Shown here in pieces: positions 17,291-26,181 of a stretch of 61,766 bases of DNA. This DNA comes from a virus. The notes beneath the pieces were generated by a model. It made no database searches. It was not told the DNA's origin and was given only the letters and a program-made list of their open reading frames with translations. The position numbers and the translations under genes were made by a program. Within the stretch, counting starts at the first letter, position 1; each line of letters opens with the position of its first letter. The stretch covers positions 1 to 61,766 of IMG/VR virus record IMGVR_UViG_3300029787_000034; one strand, 5' to 3'.

Positions 17291-17747
17291 TTACATCCGA
17301 CACGACGAACAATTTTATGGCACTGTAAAACTAATTACAGGTGAGGAAATCCTTGGTGAAGTGTTATTGAGTATAGATCCAGAATCAAAAGAGGATCTAT
17401 TGTTCATACAACACCCTGCTAAGACTAAAGTTATAGAACTAGACCCCAACCGTAGTGAGGATGGGGAACAGAAAGTGGCGGTCGGATTTATCAAATGGAT
17501 GAACTTCAGTGAAGAGGAGTTCTATGTACTAGAAGAAAAATCTGTGATCAGCATCGCTCCAATGTCTAAGGATGCTATCAGGATGTATAAACGATGGGTA
17601 AAGAAAGAAATATTACATGAAGAAGAACCCGATAAAGGACAGATCCCTATGAATAGTAATATGGGTCTTATCGCAAAGGTGTCATCGGCACGAGAGATTC
17701 TAGAAAAGATCTGGAATAATAAGCCTGGTGACCCTTCCAACCCTTAA
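17283..17747 (+). CDS. Hypothetical protein with possible Sm-like barrel
   Basis: 154 residues from the ATG overlapping the uvsW stop by 8 nt. The opening YGTVKLITGEEILGEVL...LLFIQHPAKTKVI resembles the two-strand Sm signature of Lsm/Hfq proteins (GE.I.G.V, then a hydrophobic strand). The protein at 41249 has a similar start. The C-terminal half is charged. The fold is a guess from pattern only. Confidence 0.6.
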   Translation: MINYIRHDEQFYGTVKLITGEEILGEVLLSIDPESKEDLLFIQHPAKTKVIELDPNRSEDGEQKVAVGFIKWMNFSEEEFYVLEEKSVISIAPMSKDAIRMYKRWVKKEILHEEEPDKGQIPMNSNMGLIAKVSSAREILEKIWNNKPGDPSNP

Positions 17748-17801
17748 CAGTGTTGAGTCTACCCAAAATCTAACTGGTTGTCAACCCCTCATGTATCAGA
17801 C

Positions 17802-17830
17802 GTGACATTTGGTTGCATTTATGCTATTAT
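17802..17830 (+). promoter_or_regulatory. Sigma70-type promoter for gp55
   Basis: -35 GTGACA (17802-17807), 17-nt spacer, extended -10 TGC-TATTAT (17825-17830). Predicted +1 near 17837, so the first in-frame ATG (17832) would be untranscribed. This favours a gp55 start at 17853 or 17865. Confidence 0.65.
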
Positions 17831-17864
17831 TATGGCAACAGCAATTACAAACATGGCTGGTACA

Positions 17865-18344
17865 ATGGCAAGAAAGTCAACCAAGAAAAAAGAGCACTAT
17901 GTAGATAACAAGAAGTTTCTCGCAGAACTGGTTATCTATCGTAATCGAGTAGCGAGAGCGAAAGAGAAGGGCGAAGATAAACCAAGAGTTACAAATTACA
18001 TAGGTGAGTGTTTCCTCAAAATTGCAACACACTTATCATATAGACCTAACTTTATCAACTACATGTATAGAGAAGACATGATAGGTGATGGTATAGAAAA
18101 CTGTATACAATACATACACAACTTCGATCCAGACAAATCCTCAAATCCTTTTGCATATTTCACACAGATAGTTTACTATGCATACCTAAGACGTATAGCA
18201 AAAGAAAAAAGGCAGCAGTCTATTAGAGAAAAGATCTTAGAACGTAAAGGTTATGAGGAAGTCTTCCACTCTGATGGTACAGATGACCAAGCAAGTCTAG
18301 AAGCAATCAAAGCAAATGTGGAGACTAGACAGAGATATGGATAG
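17865..18344 (+). CDS. 55: Late-promoter sigma factor gp55
   Basis: About 159 residues. gp55 replaces sigma70 on RNA polymerase and reads the TATAAATA-type late promoters. The region FDPDKSSNPFAYFTQIVYYAYLRRIAKEKRQQ is the conserved sigma-2-like segment. The start is uncertain: in-frame ATGs at 17832, 17853 and 17865. The last fits the promoter position and leaves MARKSTKKKEHYVDNKKF. Shorter than T4 gp55 (185). Confidence 0.92.
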   Translation: MARKSTKKKEHYVDNKKFLAELVIYRNRVARAKEKGEDKPRVTNYIGECFLKIATHLSYRPNFINYMYREDMIGDGIENCIQYIHNFDPDKSSNPFAYFTQIVYYAYLRRIAKEKRQQSIREKILERKGYEEVFHSDGTDDQASLEAIKANVETRQRYG

Positions 18345-18492
18345 AAACTCTAAAAGAATAGAGGAACTAGTCAATGAACTCCACATCATGACTGGTGGTA
18401 ATGTAGAGAGATTGACAGTCTCCGATTCCTCTGGTAGAATGGCAAAGAAGATATCTATCGAGTATGACATCCAAGATCCTGTTAATAACTGA
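18337..18492 (+). CDS. Hypothetical protein, 51 aa
   Basis: ATG 18337 overlaps the gp55 stop; the frame runs MDRNSKRIEELVNELHIM and ends inside gene 47. Charged and helical at the N terminus. Supported by tight overlaps and by filling the 120-nt gap between gp55 and gp47. No domain known. Confidence 0.55.
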   Translation: MDRNSKRIEELVNELHIMTGGNVERLTVSDSSGRMAKKISIEYDIQDPVNN

Positions 18493-19498
18493 TCAACACT
18501 TCGGAGTAAGGAACGACAACCAATACTATATCGATAGATACAGAGAATTCTATAGTGAAACTGTCCTTCCTTACATCGATAAACATAAAATAGATACTAT
18601 CATATGTCTAGGTGATACATTTGATAGAAGAAAGTATGTAAATTTCCATTCTCTAGATGCAGCAAAGGAGATGTGGTTTACTCCTCTACAAGAGAGGAAC
18701 GTACATATGCATATGCTTATAGGTAATCATGATATTTACTATAAGAATACACTCAGAATTAATTCACCACAATTATTACTGCAAGACTATAATAATATAA
18801 CAATCTACGACTACGCACAGGATAAAAATATTGGTGGACTAGATTTTTTCATGTTACCATGGATATGTGATGAGAATAGGAAAGAAACTGCTGATGCTAT
18901 CAGGGCAAGTAAGTCATCTATATGTCTTGGACACCTAGAACTCAATGGATTCGAAGCAGTTCCTGGTCATACTATGGAGCATGGAGATAATCCAGAAGAT
19001 TATGATAAGTTTGACTTAGTATGTACTGGTCACTTCCATATGAGAAGTAGAAAAGGTAACATCCAATACCTCGGTAATCCGTACCAACTATATTGGAACG
19101 ATTACGGTCAGGAGAGAGGTTTCCATGTCATAAATACTAAGACGAAACGTTTAACTTTTGTTAAAAATCCAGTTAAGATGTTCCACAAGATCATCTATAA
19201 AGACTCTGAAACTTCTCCTATAGATTATAAGATGTTGAGAGGTAGTTACGTTAAACTTATTGTAGAAAAGAAAGAAGACCAAATACTATTCGACCAAATA
19301 CTTAAAAAAATAAATGATTCCAACGTTGCTGATCTAAAAATTATTGAGGATCAGTTCGTATACTTGGAGGACATAGATGAGTCTATAGAATCTGAAGACA
19401 CACTAACTATCTTACAGAAGTGTGTTGCTGAAGTTGATAATAAAGATGAAATATTTTCTATATTAAAGTCATTGTATGTGGAGGCACAGAGAATCTAA
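18464..19498 (+). CDS. 47: Recombination endonuclease subunit gp47 (Mre11-like)
   Basis: 344-residue phosphoesterase, the T4 counterpart of SbcD/Mre11, working with gp46 to resect DNA ends for recombination-dependent replication. Metal-binding motifs in order: ITDQHFG, CLGDTFDRR, IGNHDIYYK, LGHLEL and CTGHFHMRS, all intact. The start overlaps the preceding small gene by 29 nt. The stop overlaps the next ATG by one base. Confidence 0.95.
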   Translation: MTSKILLITDQHFGVRNDNQYYIDRYREFYSETVLPYIDKHKIDTIICLGDTFDRRKYVNFHSLDAAKEMWFTPLQERNVHMHMLIGNHDIYYKNTLRINSPQLLLQDYNNITIYDYAQDKNIGGLDFFMLPWICDENRKETADAIRASKSSICLGHLELNGFEAVPGHTMEHGDNPEDYDKFDLVCTGHFHMRSRKGNIQYLGNPYQLYWNDYGQERGFHVINTKTKRLTFVKNPVKMFHKIIYKDSETSPIDYKMLRGSYVKLIVEKKEDQILFDQILKKINDSNVADLKIIEDQFVYLEDIDESIESEDTLTILQKCVAEVDNKDEIFSILKSLYVEAQRI

Positions 19499-19776
19499 TG
19501 TACGTACTAGTTGACAAAAGAAGCGGAGGGGTGTATGCTGTTAATGATGACACTATTAAAGAGAGGGTAGTGCAAATATTTGATGTCCATGATGATGCTG
19601 ATAGATACCATCAACATCTGATTGCAGATAATTACAGCAGAGAGTTGATGGTTAAGGAGATCCACGAAGAGGATGTCAAAAGAAACTGTGGACAATTTGG
19701 ATATCATTACACTATCATCCAACCAGATGACATCGTGTTTCCTCCTACAAAAGAAGTACTGAATGATCAAGTTTGA
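19498..19776 (+). CDS. Hypothetical protein between gp47 and gp46, 92 aa
   Basis: Small acidic protein in the place of the T4 46.1/46.2 genes. It carries AVNDDTIKERVVQIFDVHDDADRY and ends PPTKEVLNDQV. TAATG junction upstream and 14-nt overlap with gene 46 suggest stoichiometric expression with the nuclease. No domain recognised. Confidence 0.65.
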   Translation: MYVLVDKRSGGVYAVNDDTIKERVVQIFDVHDDADRYHQHLIADNYSRELMVKEIHEEDVKRNCGQFGYHYTIIQPDDIVFPPTKEVLNDQV

Positions 19777-21481
19777 GAAAATTCGTTGGAAGAACTTCCT
19801 GTCTACAGGACAACAGTTCACTGAAGTTCCTCTAAGCGAAACACCAAGCACCCTTATTATAGGATTAAACGGTGCAGGGAAGTCTACTATGTTAGATGCC
19901 CTGTGCTTTTCTTTGTTTAACAAACCTTTTAGGAAGATTAGTAGAAGTCAGTTGGTAAATAGTATCAACGAAAAGGAAACTCTAGTCGAAGTAGAGTTCC
20001 AAGTAGGAACTATTGACTACAAAGTTAGAAGAGGTATTAAACCAAATGTCTTTGAGATCTATAGAAATAATGTACTGGTGGATCAGGACGCTGCCCAGAA
20101 GGATACGCAGAAATTCTTGGAGCAGAGTGTTCTCAAACTCAACTACAAATCATTTACTCAAGTCGTCATCCTTGGTTCATCCACATTTGTCCCCTTCATG
20201 CAACTTGGAGCAAGTCACAGGAGAGAAGTTATTGAGGATATACTTGATATCCAAATCTTCTCGTACATGAATGGACTCCTTAAGGAGAGAATAAAGGATA
20301 TAAAAGAAGAGCAACGTCAGTGTGAGTATGAATTGGAACTGGCAATGCAGAAAGTTGCTATGCAAGAGAAGAACATAGAGAACCTAGAGAAGGTTGATCA
20401 AAGATCTATGGTGGCAGTGCAAGCAAAGTTTGATGAGAATGAAGATAGGGTCATGGAGATCAAGGAACTGATCAAAACTAAAGAGAAATCTATAGATACT
20501 ATCACTCCTAAACTATTAGAACTAGATAGAACCATTGATAAGCATGAACAGTACAAGACCATGCGTACTAAGATGAAGACTAGACAGGGTTCACACACTA
20601 GTACGATGGATTTCTTTAAGAAGAATAATGAATGTCCTACATGTACTCAAGCAATCTCTGATGAACTCAAGGTAGAGAAGATAACATTCTATGAGACTAA
20701 GATATCAGGTCTAAAGACTGCACATGCACAGATAACTGACAATATTAAGGTACTTGATCTAAAAGTTAATGATCTAAGAGAGAAAGCAAAGGCAGTTAAT
20801 GGTTTTAGATATGAAATACAGGCACTAACTAAGGAGGAGATGAAACTTCTCAAGGAAAATACTAAACTATTGTCCGAAGCAGGTAGTGGTAACACCAATT
20901 TGCAAGAAGAAAAGCAGTTCTTAATCAAATTTAATAAGAAATTAGAGAAGAAACAAGAGTTCTGTGCAGGTGTTAACACACAGTATGACAATCTAAAGGT
21001 AGTCTCTACTTTATTAAAGGATGATGGTATAAAGTCAAAGATTGTATCAAAATTCATACCTATTATCAATAATAAAATTAATAAATATCTGCAGAGTATG
21101 GACTTCTACGTCAATTTTACTCTGGATGAGAACTTTTGTGAAGAAATACTGTCTAGACACAGGGATTCCTTTACATATGCATCATTTTCAGAGGGCGAGA
21201 AGCAGAAGATAGACTTAGCACTCCTCTTTACATGGAGAGAGATCGCTAGAATGAAGAACAGTGTCAGCACTAACCTATTAATATTGGATGAAGTATTTGA
21301 TTCTTCTCTTGATCAGGGTAGTACTGATGAACTAATGAAAATATTGAGAGGGTTGGGTGATGATGTCAACCTATTTGTAATTTCACATAAAGGTGATATA
21401 CTATTAGATAAATTCGAGAGATTAATTACTTTCGACAAGCAGTCCGACTTCTCTACCATGCAGTTAAACGATAACACATGA
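19763..21481 (+). CDS. 46: Recombination endonuclease subunit gp46 (Rad50-like)
   Basis: 572-residue SMC-like ATPase. Walker A IIGLNGAGKST (residues 32-42), long central coiled coil, zinc hook NECPTCTQ near residue 290, ABC signature FSEGEKQKIDLALL, Walker B LLILDEVFDSSLDQ and the H-loop ISHKGD. All elements of a functional Rad50/SbcC are present; length equals T4 gp46 (560). Partner of gp47 encoded just upstream. Confidence 0.95.
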   Translation: MIKFEKIRWKNFLSTGQQFTEVPLSETPSTLIIGLNGAGKSTMLDALCFSLFNKPFRKISRSQLVNSINEKETLVEVEFQVGTIDYKVRRGIKPNVFEIYRNNVLVDQDAAQKDTQKFLEQSVLKLNYKSFTQVVILGSSTFVPFMQLGASHRREVIEDILDIQIFSYMNGLLKERIKDIKEEQRQCEYELELAMQKVAMQEKNIENLEKVDQRSMVAVQAKFDENEDRVMEIKELIKTKEKSIDTITPKLLELDRTIDKHEQYKTMRTKMKTRQGSHTSTMDFFKKNNECPTCTQAISDELKVEKITFYETKISGLKTAHAQITDNIKVLDLKVNDLREKAKAVNGFRYEIQALTKEEMKLLKENTKLLSEAGSGNTNLQEEKQFLIKFNKKLEKKQEFCAGVNTQYDNLKVVSTLLKDDGIKSKIVSKFIPIINNKINKYLQSMDFYVNFTLDENFCEEILSRHRDSFTYASFSEGEKQKIDLALLFTWREIARMKNSVSTNLLILDEVFDSSLDQGSTDELMKILRGLGDDVNLFVISHKGDILLDKFERLITFDKQSDFSTMQLNDNT

Positions 21482-21639
21482 GCACTTATCACATCTACTA
21501 CGGAGATAAACCTATCTTCCGAGACCTAGCAGAGGATGACTTCCATTTCATATGGGAAAAACTAATGTGGGTCTATAATGACGAACTAACGTACGTTGAG
21601 TTAACAACTTACCCAGAACTACTAGAAGCATCATTCTAA
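21478..21639 (+). CDS. Hypothetical protein, 53 aa
   Basis: ATGA overlap with the gp46 stop. Sequence begins MSTYHIYYGDKPIFRD and is acidic and aromatic. It ends at a TAATG junction. Supported by its tight fit in the operon; no family recognised. Confidence 0.55.
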   Translation: MSTYHIYYGDKPIFRDLAEDDFHFIWEKLMWVYNDELTYVELTTYPELLEASF

Positions 21640-21899
21640 TGTACAAACCTAACTGGCAACACAATTCTGGGAAGCCACCCAAGCGAAAATTAAAACCACA
21701 GGCACTGCGTCAAGCTAAAAAAAGACGCAACCAGTTGATAAAGTGTCTACTCAACCGTCCCAAGGGGCGGTTTCTCTGTCATAATAGGTATATACACGAG
21801 GAAAGCAATGCAAACAGAGATCAGAGGAACACTAGCAAAGCTACTAGCAGCAGAGAACTTACTAGTAGAGCACAAGAATGTGCCAACAGCGTCCTTTGA
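21639..21899 (+). CDS. Possible small basic protein (weak)
   Basis: ATG at a TAATG junction opens an 86-codon frame. The first ~45 residues are strongly basic (KPPKRKLKPQALRQAKKRRNQ). The remainder runs through a hairpin and 92 nt into the next gene in another frame, which argues against the full-length product. Confidence 0.3.
   Translation: MYKPNWQHNSGKPPKRKLKPQALRQAKKRRNQLIKCLLNRPKGRFLCHNRYIHEESNANRDQRNTSKATSSRELTSRAQECANSVL
21753..21772 (+). terminator. Hairpin before the HExxH-VWA gene, weak terminator
   Basis: AACCGTCC/GGGCGGTT type stem of about 8 bp with a tight loop, followed by TCTCTGT rather than a clean T run. May attenuate read-through from the gp46 operon. Confidence 0.4.
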
Positions 21900-23958
21900 T
21901 GTCGCTAACAGAGTATTGACCCTTCCTATCTGGGACGTAAGCAATGACGTATATAATATGCTCGTAGGTCACGAGGTAGGACATGCACTATACACACCTA
22001 ACGAAGACATCCCTGCAGGAATACCTCAGTCATTCGTAAACGTGACCGAAGATGCACGTATCGAGAAGTTAATCAAGCGTAAGTTTGCAGGTATTGTAAA
22101 AGACTTCCATAAAGGATACGAGCAACTAAATGACAGAGACTTTTTTGAGATCAATAACATAGAAATGGACGAGTTAAAACTCGTTGATAGAATCAATCTA
22201 CACTACAAGATCGGTTCATATCATATGATTCCATTTAGTGACGCTGAGATACCCCTCAGAGACGCTGTAGGCACCCTTGAGACATTCCAAGATGCCATTG
22301 ATGCTGCTAAGAGTATATTTGACTTTATGAAGGCAGAATATGAAGCAGAGCAAGAAGAAGATCTAGAGACAGAGATGGATGCATTCTCTATACCAATGGG
22401 TCAAGGTGGTGAAGGTGAAGGAGAGCAGAGAGAAGTACCTACAAAGCAAGAAGAACTCAGAGAAGAAGGTGATGATAATGATCTAGAGGATCTATCAGAA
22501 GGTAAGACTCCTACAGGTGAGTTTGGTGAAGGTGACGATGCAGAGGATGGTAATTCCAGACCTGACGTACCAATGCCAACTGAAGTAACAACTCAGAAAT
22601 CATTTGACCAGTCACTTACAGATACAACTAGTGCAGCAGATGATTACAGAGCACCAACATATGCAAATATGCCTAAGACTTTCATCGATAAGATTCTTGT
22701 TGATAACAAACTCATCTGGGACAGATGTGAAGAGTACTGGCAGCAACGTGCTAAGGATGGACAGATTGCAAACACAGAGAAAGTCTTTAATCAGTTCTGT
22801 AAGGACTCAGTAAAGGATGTTAACTACCTTGTTAAAGAATTCGAAATGAAGAAGGCAGCATCTTCATACTCTAGAGCAAAAGAATCTAAGACTGGTACAC
22901 TAGACACTACTAAACTACACCAGTACAAGTTCAGTGAGGACATCTTTAAGAAGATCACTATGATTCCTGACGGTAAGAACCATGGTCTTGTATTTTTACT
23001 AGACTGGTCTGGTTCTATGAGTAGAGAGATCTTTGATACTGTAAAGCAGTTAATCAATCTATGTCAGTTCTGTAGAAAAGTTTCTATACCTTTCGATGTA
23101 TACTCATTCGTAAACGGTGACCCATATGGTTCATCTAATGATGAGATCTATGCATCTAAGAGAGTTATGGAGCATAGAGAGAATGATATATTCATCGATG
23201 AGAACTTCAGACTTATGAATCTTCTTACTAGTGGTGGTAATATCAAAGATTTCCACAGACAATGCAGGAATCTCTGGTCAGTTGCACGTTACTTCGAATG
23301 TCACTACAACTACTGGGAAACAGCAGCACAAGAACCACTTCCTGTTCCTGCATTCCTAGGTCTAGGTGGTACTCCACTCAACGAAGGTCTAGTTGTAATG
23401 GCAGATTTCCTTCCAAGATGGAAGAGAGAGAACGGTACAGAGAAGACACACCTAGTTGTTCTTACTGATGGTGAAGCACAGTCAACTGGTGTATGTAAAG
23501 CACCAAGTGACTATGTTGATAGATGGTATTCATATCACTTAGGATACAATACAATCCTACGTGACAGACAGACTGGTAAAACATACTCAACTGCTAAGAA
23601 CAGTGGTTATGGCATCACTAGTGAACTCATCAGAGTAATTCGTGACAGATATGAGTGGTGTAACGTTCTTGGATTCCGTCTATGTCAGTCAAGAGAACTA
23701 GGTCACTTCCTATCACGTATGGATATCTGGGATACAGAACCATACAAGAAACAAATGAGACAAGAAAAGGTTGCAGTTGTTAAGACAAGTGCTTACAACG
23801 AACTATACGTTATCGCTCTCAACGTTGATGACGCTACAGAAATGCAAGTCTCTGCTGAACCATCTAAGAGAGAACTAAGGTCTGCATTTAAGAAATCACT
23901 TAAGGGTAAAGCAGCAAACAGAAGACTTCTATCCTCATTCGCAGGACAGATTGCGTGA
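21808..23958 (+). CDS. HExxH metallopeptidase-like / VWA-domain protein
   Basis: 716 residues. The N-terminal region contains GHEVGHALYTP, an HExxH zinc-protease motif (His55, Glu56, His59). An acidic low-complexity linker follows (about residues 190-260). The C-terminal half is a von Willebrand A domain with MIDAS motif DWSGSMS at Asp399, and TDGEAQ later. It precedes a MoxR/CobS-type AAA ATPase, matching the general MoxR-VWA pairing (for example CobS-CobT). GAGGAAAG precedes the ATG. Whether the peptidase motif is active cannot be told from sequence. Confidence 0.75.
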   Translation: MQTEIRGTLAKLLAAENLLVEHKNVPTASFDVANRVLTLPIWDVSNDVYNMLVGHEVGHALYTPNEDIPAGIPQSFVNVTEDARIEKLIKRKFAGIVKDFHKGYEQLNDRDFFEINNIEMDELKLVDRINLHYKIGSYHMIPFSDAEIPLRDAVGTLETFQDAIDAAKSIFDFMKAEYEAEQEEDLETEMDAFSIPMGQGGEGEGEQREVPTKQEELREEGDDNDLEDLSEGKTPTGEFGEGDDAEDGNSRPDVPMPTEVTTQKSFDQSLTDTTSAADDYRAPTYANMPKTFIDKILVDNKLIWDRCEEYWQQRAKDGQIANTEKVFNQFCKDSVKDVNYLVKEFEMKKAASSYSRAKESKTGTLDTTKLHQYKFSEDIFKKITMIPDGKNHGLVFLLDWSGSMSREIFDTVKQLINLCQFCRKVSIPFDVYSFVNGDPYGSSNDEIYASKRVMEHRENDIFIDENFRLMNLLTSGGNIKDFHRQCRNLWSVARYFECHYNYWETAAQEPLPVPAFLGLGGTPLNEGLVVMADFLPRWKRENGTEKTHLVVLTDGEAQSTGVCKAPSDYVDRWYSYHLGYNTILRDRQTGKTYSTAKNSGYGITSELIRVIRDRYEWCNVLGFRLCQSRELGHFLSRMDIWDTEPYKKQMRQEKVAVVKTSAYNELYVIALNVDDATEMQVSAEPSKRELRSAFKKSLKGKAANRRLLSSFAGQIA

Positions 23959-23983
23959 CACTCGACAAAGTGTCCACTAAACC

Positions 23984-24013
23984 CTGACAACATTAGCCTT
24001 TATGGCTTATTAT
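23984..24013 (+). promoter_or_regulatory. Possible sigma70-type promoter for the AAA ATPase gene
   Basis: CTGACA (23984-23989), 18-nt spacer, TATTAT (24008-24013) in the 80-nt gap. A GACACT/AGTGTC hairpin lies just upstream at 23957-23974. Confidence 0.4.
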
Positions 24014-24038
24014 ATTCATATAGACAACAAAACACGAC

Positions 24039-25148
24039 ATGACATTCGCTTCTAAATTCTCAAACGATGAACTCCTAAACTTCTTATCACCAAATAAGAA
24101 TGACTTTGGTACAGATAGAGTAAAGGAAGCATCAGCACACTTCGGAGTAAAGACTCCAAGCATCTACAGAAGACTAGAGAACAAATTCTTCCAAGATGCT
24201 ATCACTAAAACCAGTAAAGGTAACTGGACATTCACAGTACGTGAAGTACTAGAAAAGACTTACGATTCAGCACCTGCTGTACAAAGCAAGGTTGCACAGA
24301 AATTAGTTCCTGATAAGGATGGTAACTTTGTTCCCTTCGGTAACTTTAATGATGTCAAGAAGGTCATCAAGTCAAACATCTTCTACCCACTATTCATTAC
24401 AGGTCTATCTGGTAACGGTAAAACCTTAGGTATAGAGCAAGCATGTGCTCAACTCAACAGAGAACTCATCAGAGTCAACATCACAGTCGAGACTGACGAA
24501 GATGATTTGATCGGTGGATTCAGACTTGTCGATGGTAACACAGTATGGCATAATGGTCCTGTAATAGAAGCACTACAACGTGGTGCAGTTCTATTACTTG
24601 ATGAACTAGACCTAGCATCTAACAAGATTCTATGTTTACAGTCCATCTTAGAAGGTAAAGGTGTATTCCTTAAGAAGATAGGTCTCAAAGTAGAACCTGC
24701 TGCAGGATTCACCGTTGTTGCTACTGCTAACACAAAGGGTAAAGGTTCTGACGATGGTAGATTCGTAGGTACTAACGTACTTAATGAAGCATTCCTAGAA
24801 AGATTCCCACTCACATTCGAGCAAGAGTATCCTTCTCCTAACTATGAGAAGAAGATGCTTAACAACTACTGCTCAGAACTTAACTGCTGTGACGCAGAGT
24901 ACATAGACAACCTTACTATGTGGGCAGAGATCATTCGTAAGACATTCGCTGAAGGTGGTGTTGATGAAGTTATCTCTACACGTAGACTAGTGCACATTAT
25001 TCGTGCATTCTCAATCTTTGGCAACAGACTAAAGGCAATCCAAGTATGTCTCAATCGTTTCGATACTGAAACAAAAGAGTCCTTCCTTGAGTTGTATAGT
25101 AAAATTGATGCTAAAGTAGATTTATCAGAGGAGAATCCATTAACATGA
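24039..25148 (+). CDS. cobS: MoxR/CobS-type AAA+ ATPase
   Basis: 369 residues. After a ~110-residue N-terminal region that looks like a winged-helix-type segment, an AAA+ core has Walker A TGLSGNGKTLG (near residue 125), Walker B AVLLLDELDLA, sensor I VVATANTKGKG, an arginine-finger region LERFPLTF and sensor II TRRLVHIIRA. Cyanophage homologues are usually named cobS after the cobaltochelatase subunit. No CobN or other cobalamin gene is in the window, so a chaperone role with the upstream VWA protein is equally possible. Confidence 0.85.
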   Translation: MTFASKFSNDELLNFLSPNKNDFGTDRVKEASAHFGVKTPSIYRRLENKFFQDAITKTSKGNWTFTVREVLEKTYDSAPAVQSKVAQKLVPDKDGNFVPFGNFNDVKKVIKSNIFYPLFITGLSGNGKTLGIEQACAQLNRELIRVNITVETDEDDLIGGFRLVDGNTVWHNGPVIEALQRGAVLLLDELDLASNKILCLQSILEGKGVFLKKIGLKVEPAAGFTVVATANTKGKGSDDGRFVGTNVLNEAFLERFPLTFEQEYPSPNYEKKMLNNYCSELNCCDAEYIDNLTMWAEIIRKTFAEGGVDEVISTRRLVHIIRAFSIFGNRLKAIQVCLNRFDTETKESFLELYSKIDAKVDLSEENPLT

Positions 25149-25456
25149 GATCCAAGTACAGAGAGGACGAAACCATTAAGATAGTGCAGGACTACATTGC
25201 CCGAACCTATCAAGCACACTACTCCTCTCAGGAAAAGGGTATACAAACCCTTGATTTGCTAGAAGGAATTGACATAGCAGAACAATTCTGTCAGGCAAAC
25301 ATCATAAAGTATGCATCACGTTACGCTAAAAAAGGTCAGCATAAAAAAGACGTGCTAAAAATCATACATTATGCTATACTATTATATTACTTCTCAGGAA
25401 CTTCATTTCCTGATGATGAAGTAGAAAATTTACCCTCGCAGGAATTAAACTATTGA
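25145..25456 (+). CDS. DUF3310 protein (T7 gp1.7-like)
   Basis: 103 residues. The pattern SSQEKGIQTLDLLEG..IAEQFCQANIIKYASRYAKKGQHKKDVLKIIHY is that of DUF3310, the family containing the T7 nucleotide kinase gp1.7. A role in nucleotide metabolism fits the position next to the sliding clamp. ATGA overlap with the ATPase gene; it overlaps the TTG-containing leader of gene 45. Confidence 0.65.
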   Translation: MRSKYREDETIKIVQDYIARTYQAHYSSQEKGIQTLDLLEGIDIAEQFCQANIIKYASRYAKKGQHKKDVLKIIHYAILLYYFSGTSFPDDEVENLPSQELNY

Positions 25457-25458
25457 TT

Positions 25459-26181
25459 ATGAAATTTACTGAGTACGAGATGGAAGTATTACAATCCTTT
25501 AGGGAGATTAACCCATCGATTGTATTCCATCCTGGCAACAAAATTGCCACTATATCTAACAACAAGAACATACTTGCTGTAGCAGACTTTCCTGCGTTTA
25601 GTTTCCCTAAGAAAGCACCTATCTATGACCTAGGTAACTTGATTAATAGTATTAAGACTCTAAGTTATCAGACTACTGCAGACGTAGAGTTCCAAGAACA
25701 GAAAGTAGACATCGTTAACAGTGGTAGTAGAATCAAATACTACTATGCTGAAGAGCGTATGGTTACTCAACCACCAAATGCTATCCAAGATCTAGGTGAA
25801 CCAGTTGTATCAACTAAACTTGATATCACACACCTAATACAGATACAAAAGATAGCATCTACCTATCAGTTACCAGATATATGTTTCACTGGTTTCGAAG
25901 GTAAGTTGACTGCAGTTGTAACTGACAAACGTAACAAGACATCTAACTCATTAGAGATTGGTCTTGGGTCAGTTGATAAAGATTTCTGTTTCTGTCTTAA
26001 GATAGAGAACTTATCTGTCATCAGACCTAGTAGTGCAACATACAACCCATGCACAGGTTACAAACTAGACATCTTTGGATGTAAGGTCGCTAAGTTTACT
26101 GGTTTGATTAGTAAGAATGCAGAGAATAGTGTTGGATCATTAGAATATCTCATCGCATTGGAACCTGACAGTGAGTATTGA
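25459..26181 (+). CDS. 45: Sliding clamp (gp45)
   Basis: 240-residue processivity clamp of the phage polymerase and, in T4, the activator of gp55-dependent late transcription. Sequence begins MKFTEYEMEVLQSF and includes AVADFPAFSF, PIYDLGNLINSIKTL and IKYYYAEERM. The end has EYLIALEPDSEY. T4 gp45 is 228 residues. I prefer ATG 25459 to the TTG two codons earlier. The next gene begins inside its last codons. Confidence 0.92.
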   Translation: MKFTEYEMEVLQSFREINPSIVFHPGNKIATISNNKNILAVADFPAFSFPKKAPIYDLGNLINSIKTLSYQTTADVEFQEQKVDIVNSGSRIKYYYAEERMVTQPPNAIQDLGEPVVSTKLDITHLIQIQKIASTYQLPDICFTGFEGKLTAVVTDKRNKTSNSLEIGLGSVDKDFCFCLKIENLSVIRPSSATYNPCTGYKLDIFGCKVAKFTGLISKNAENSVGSLEYLIALEPDSEY

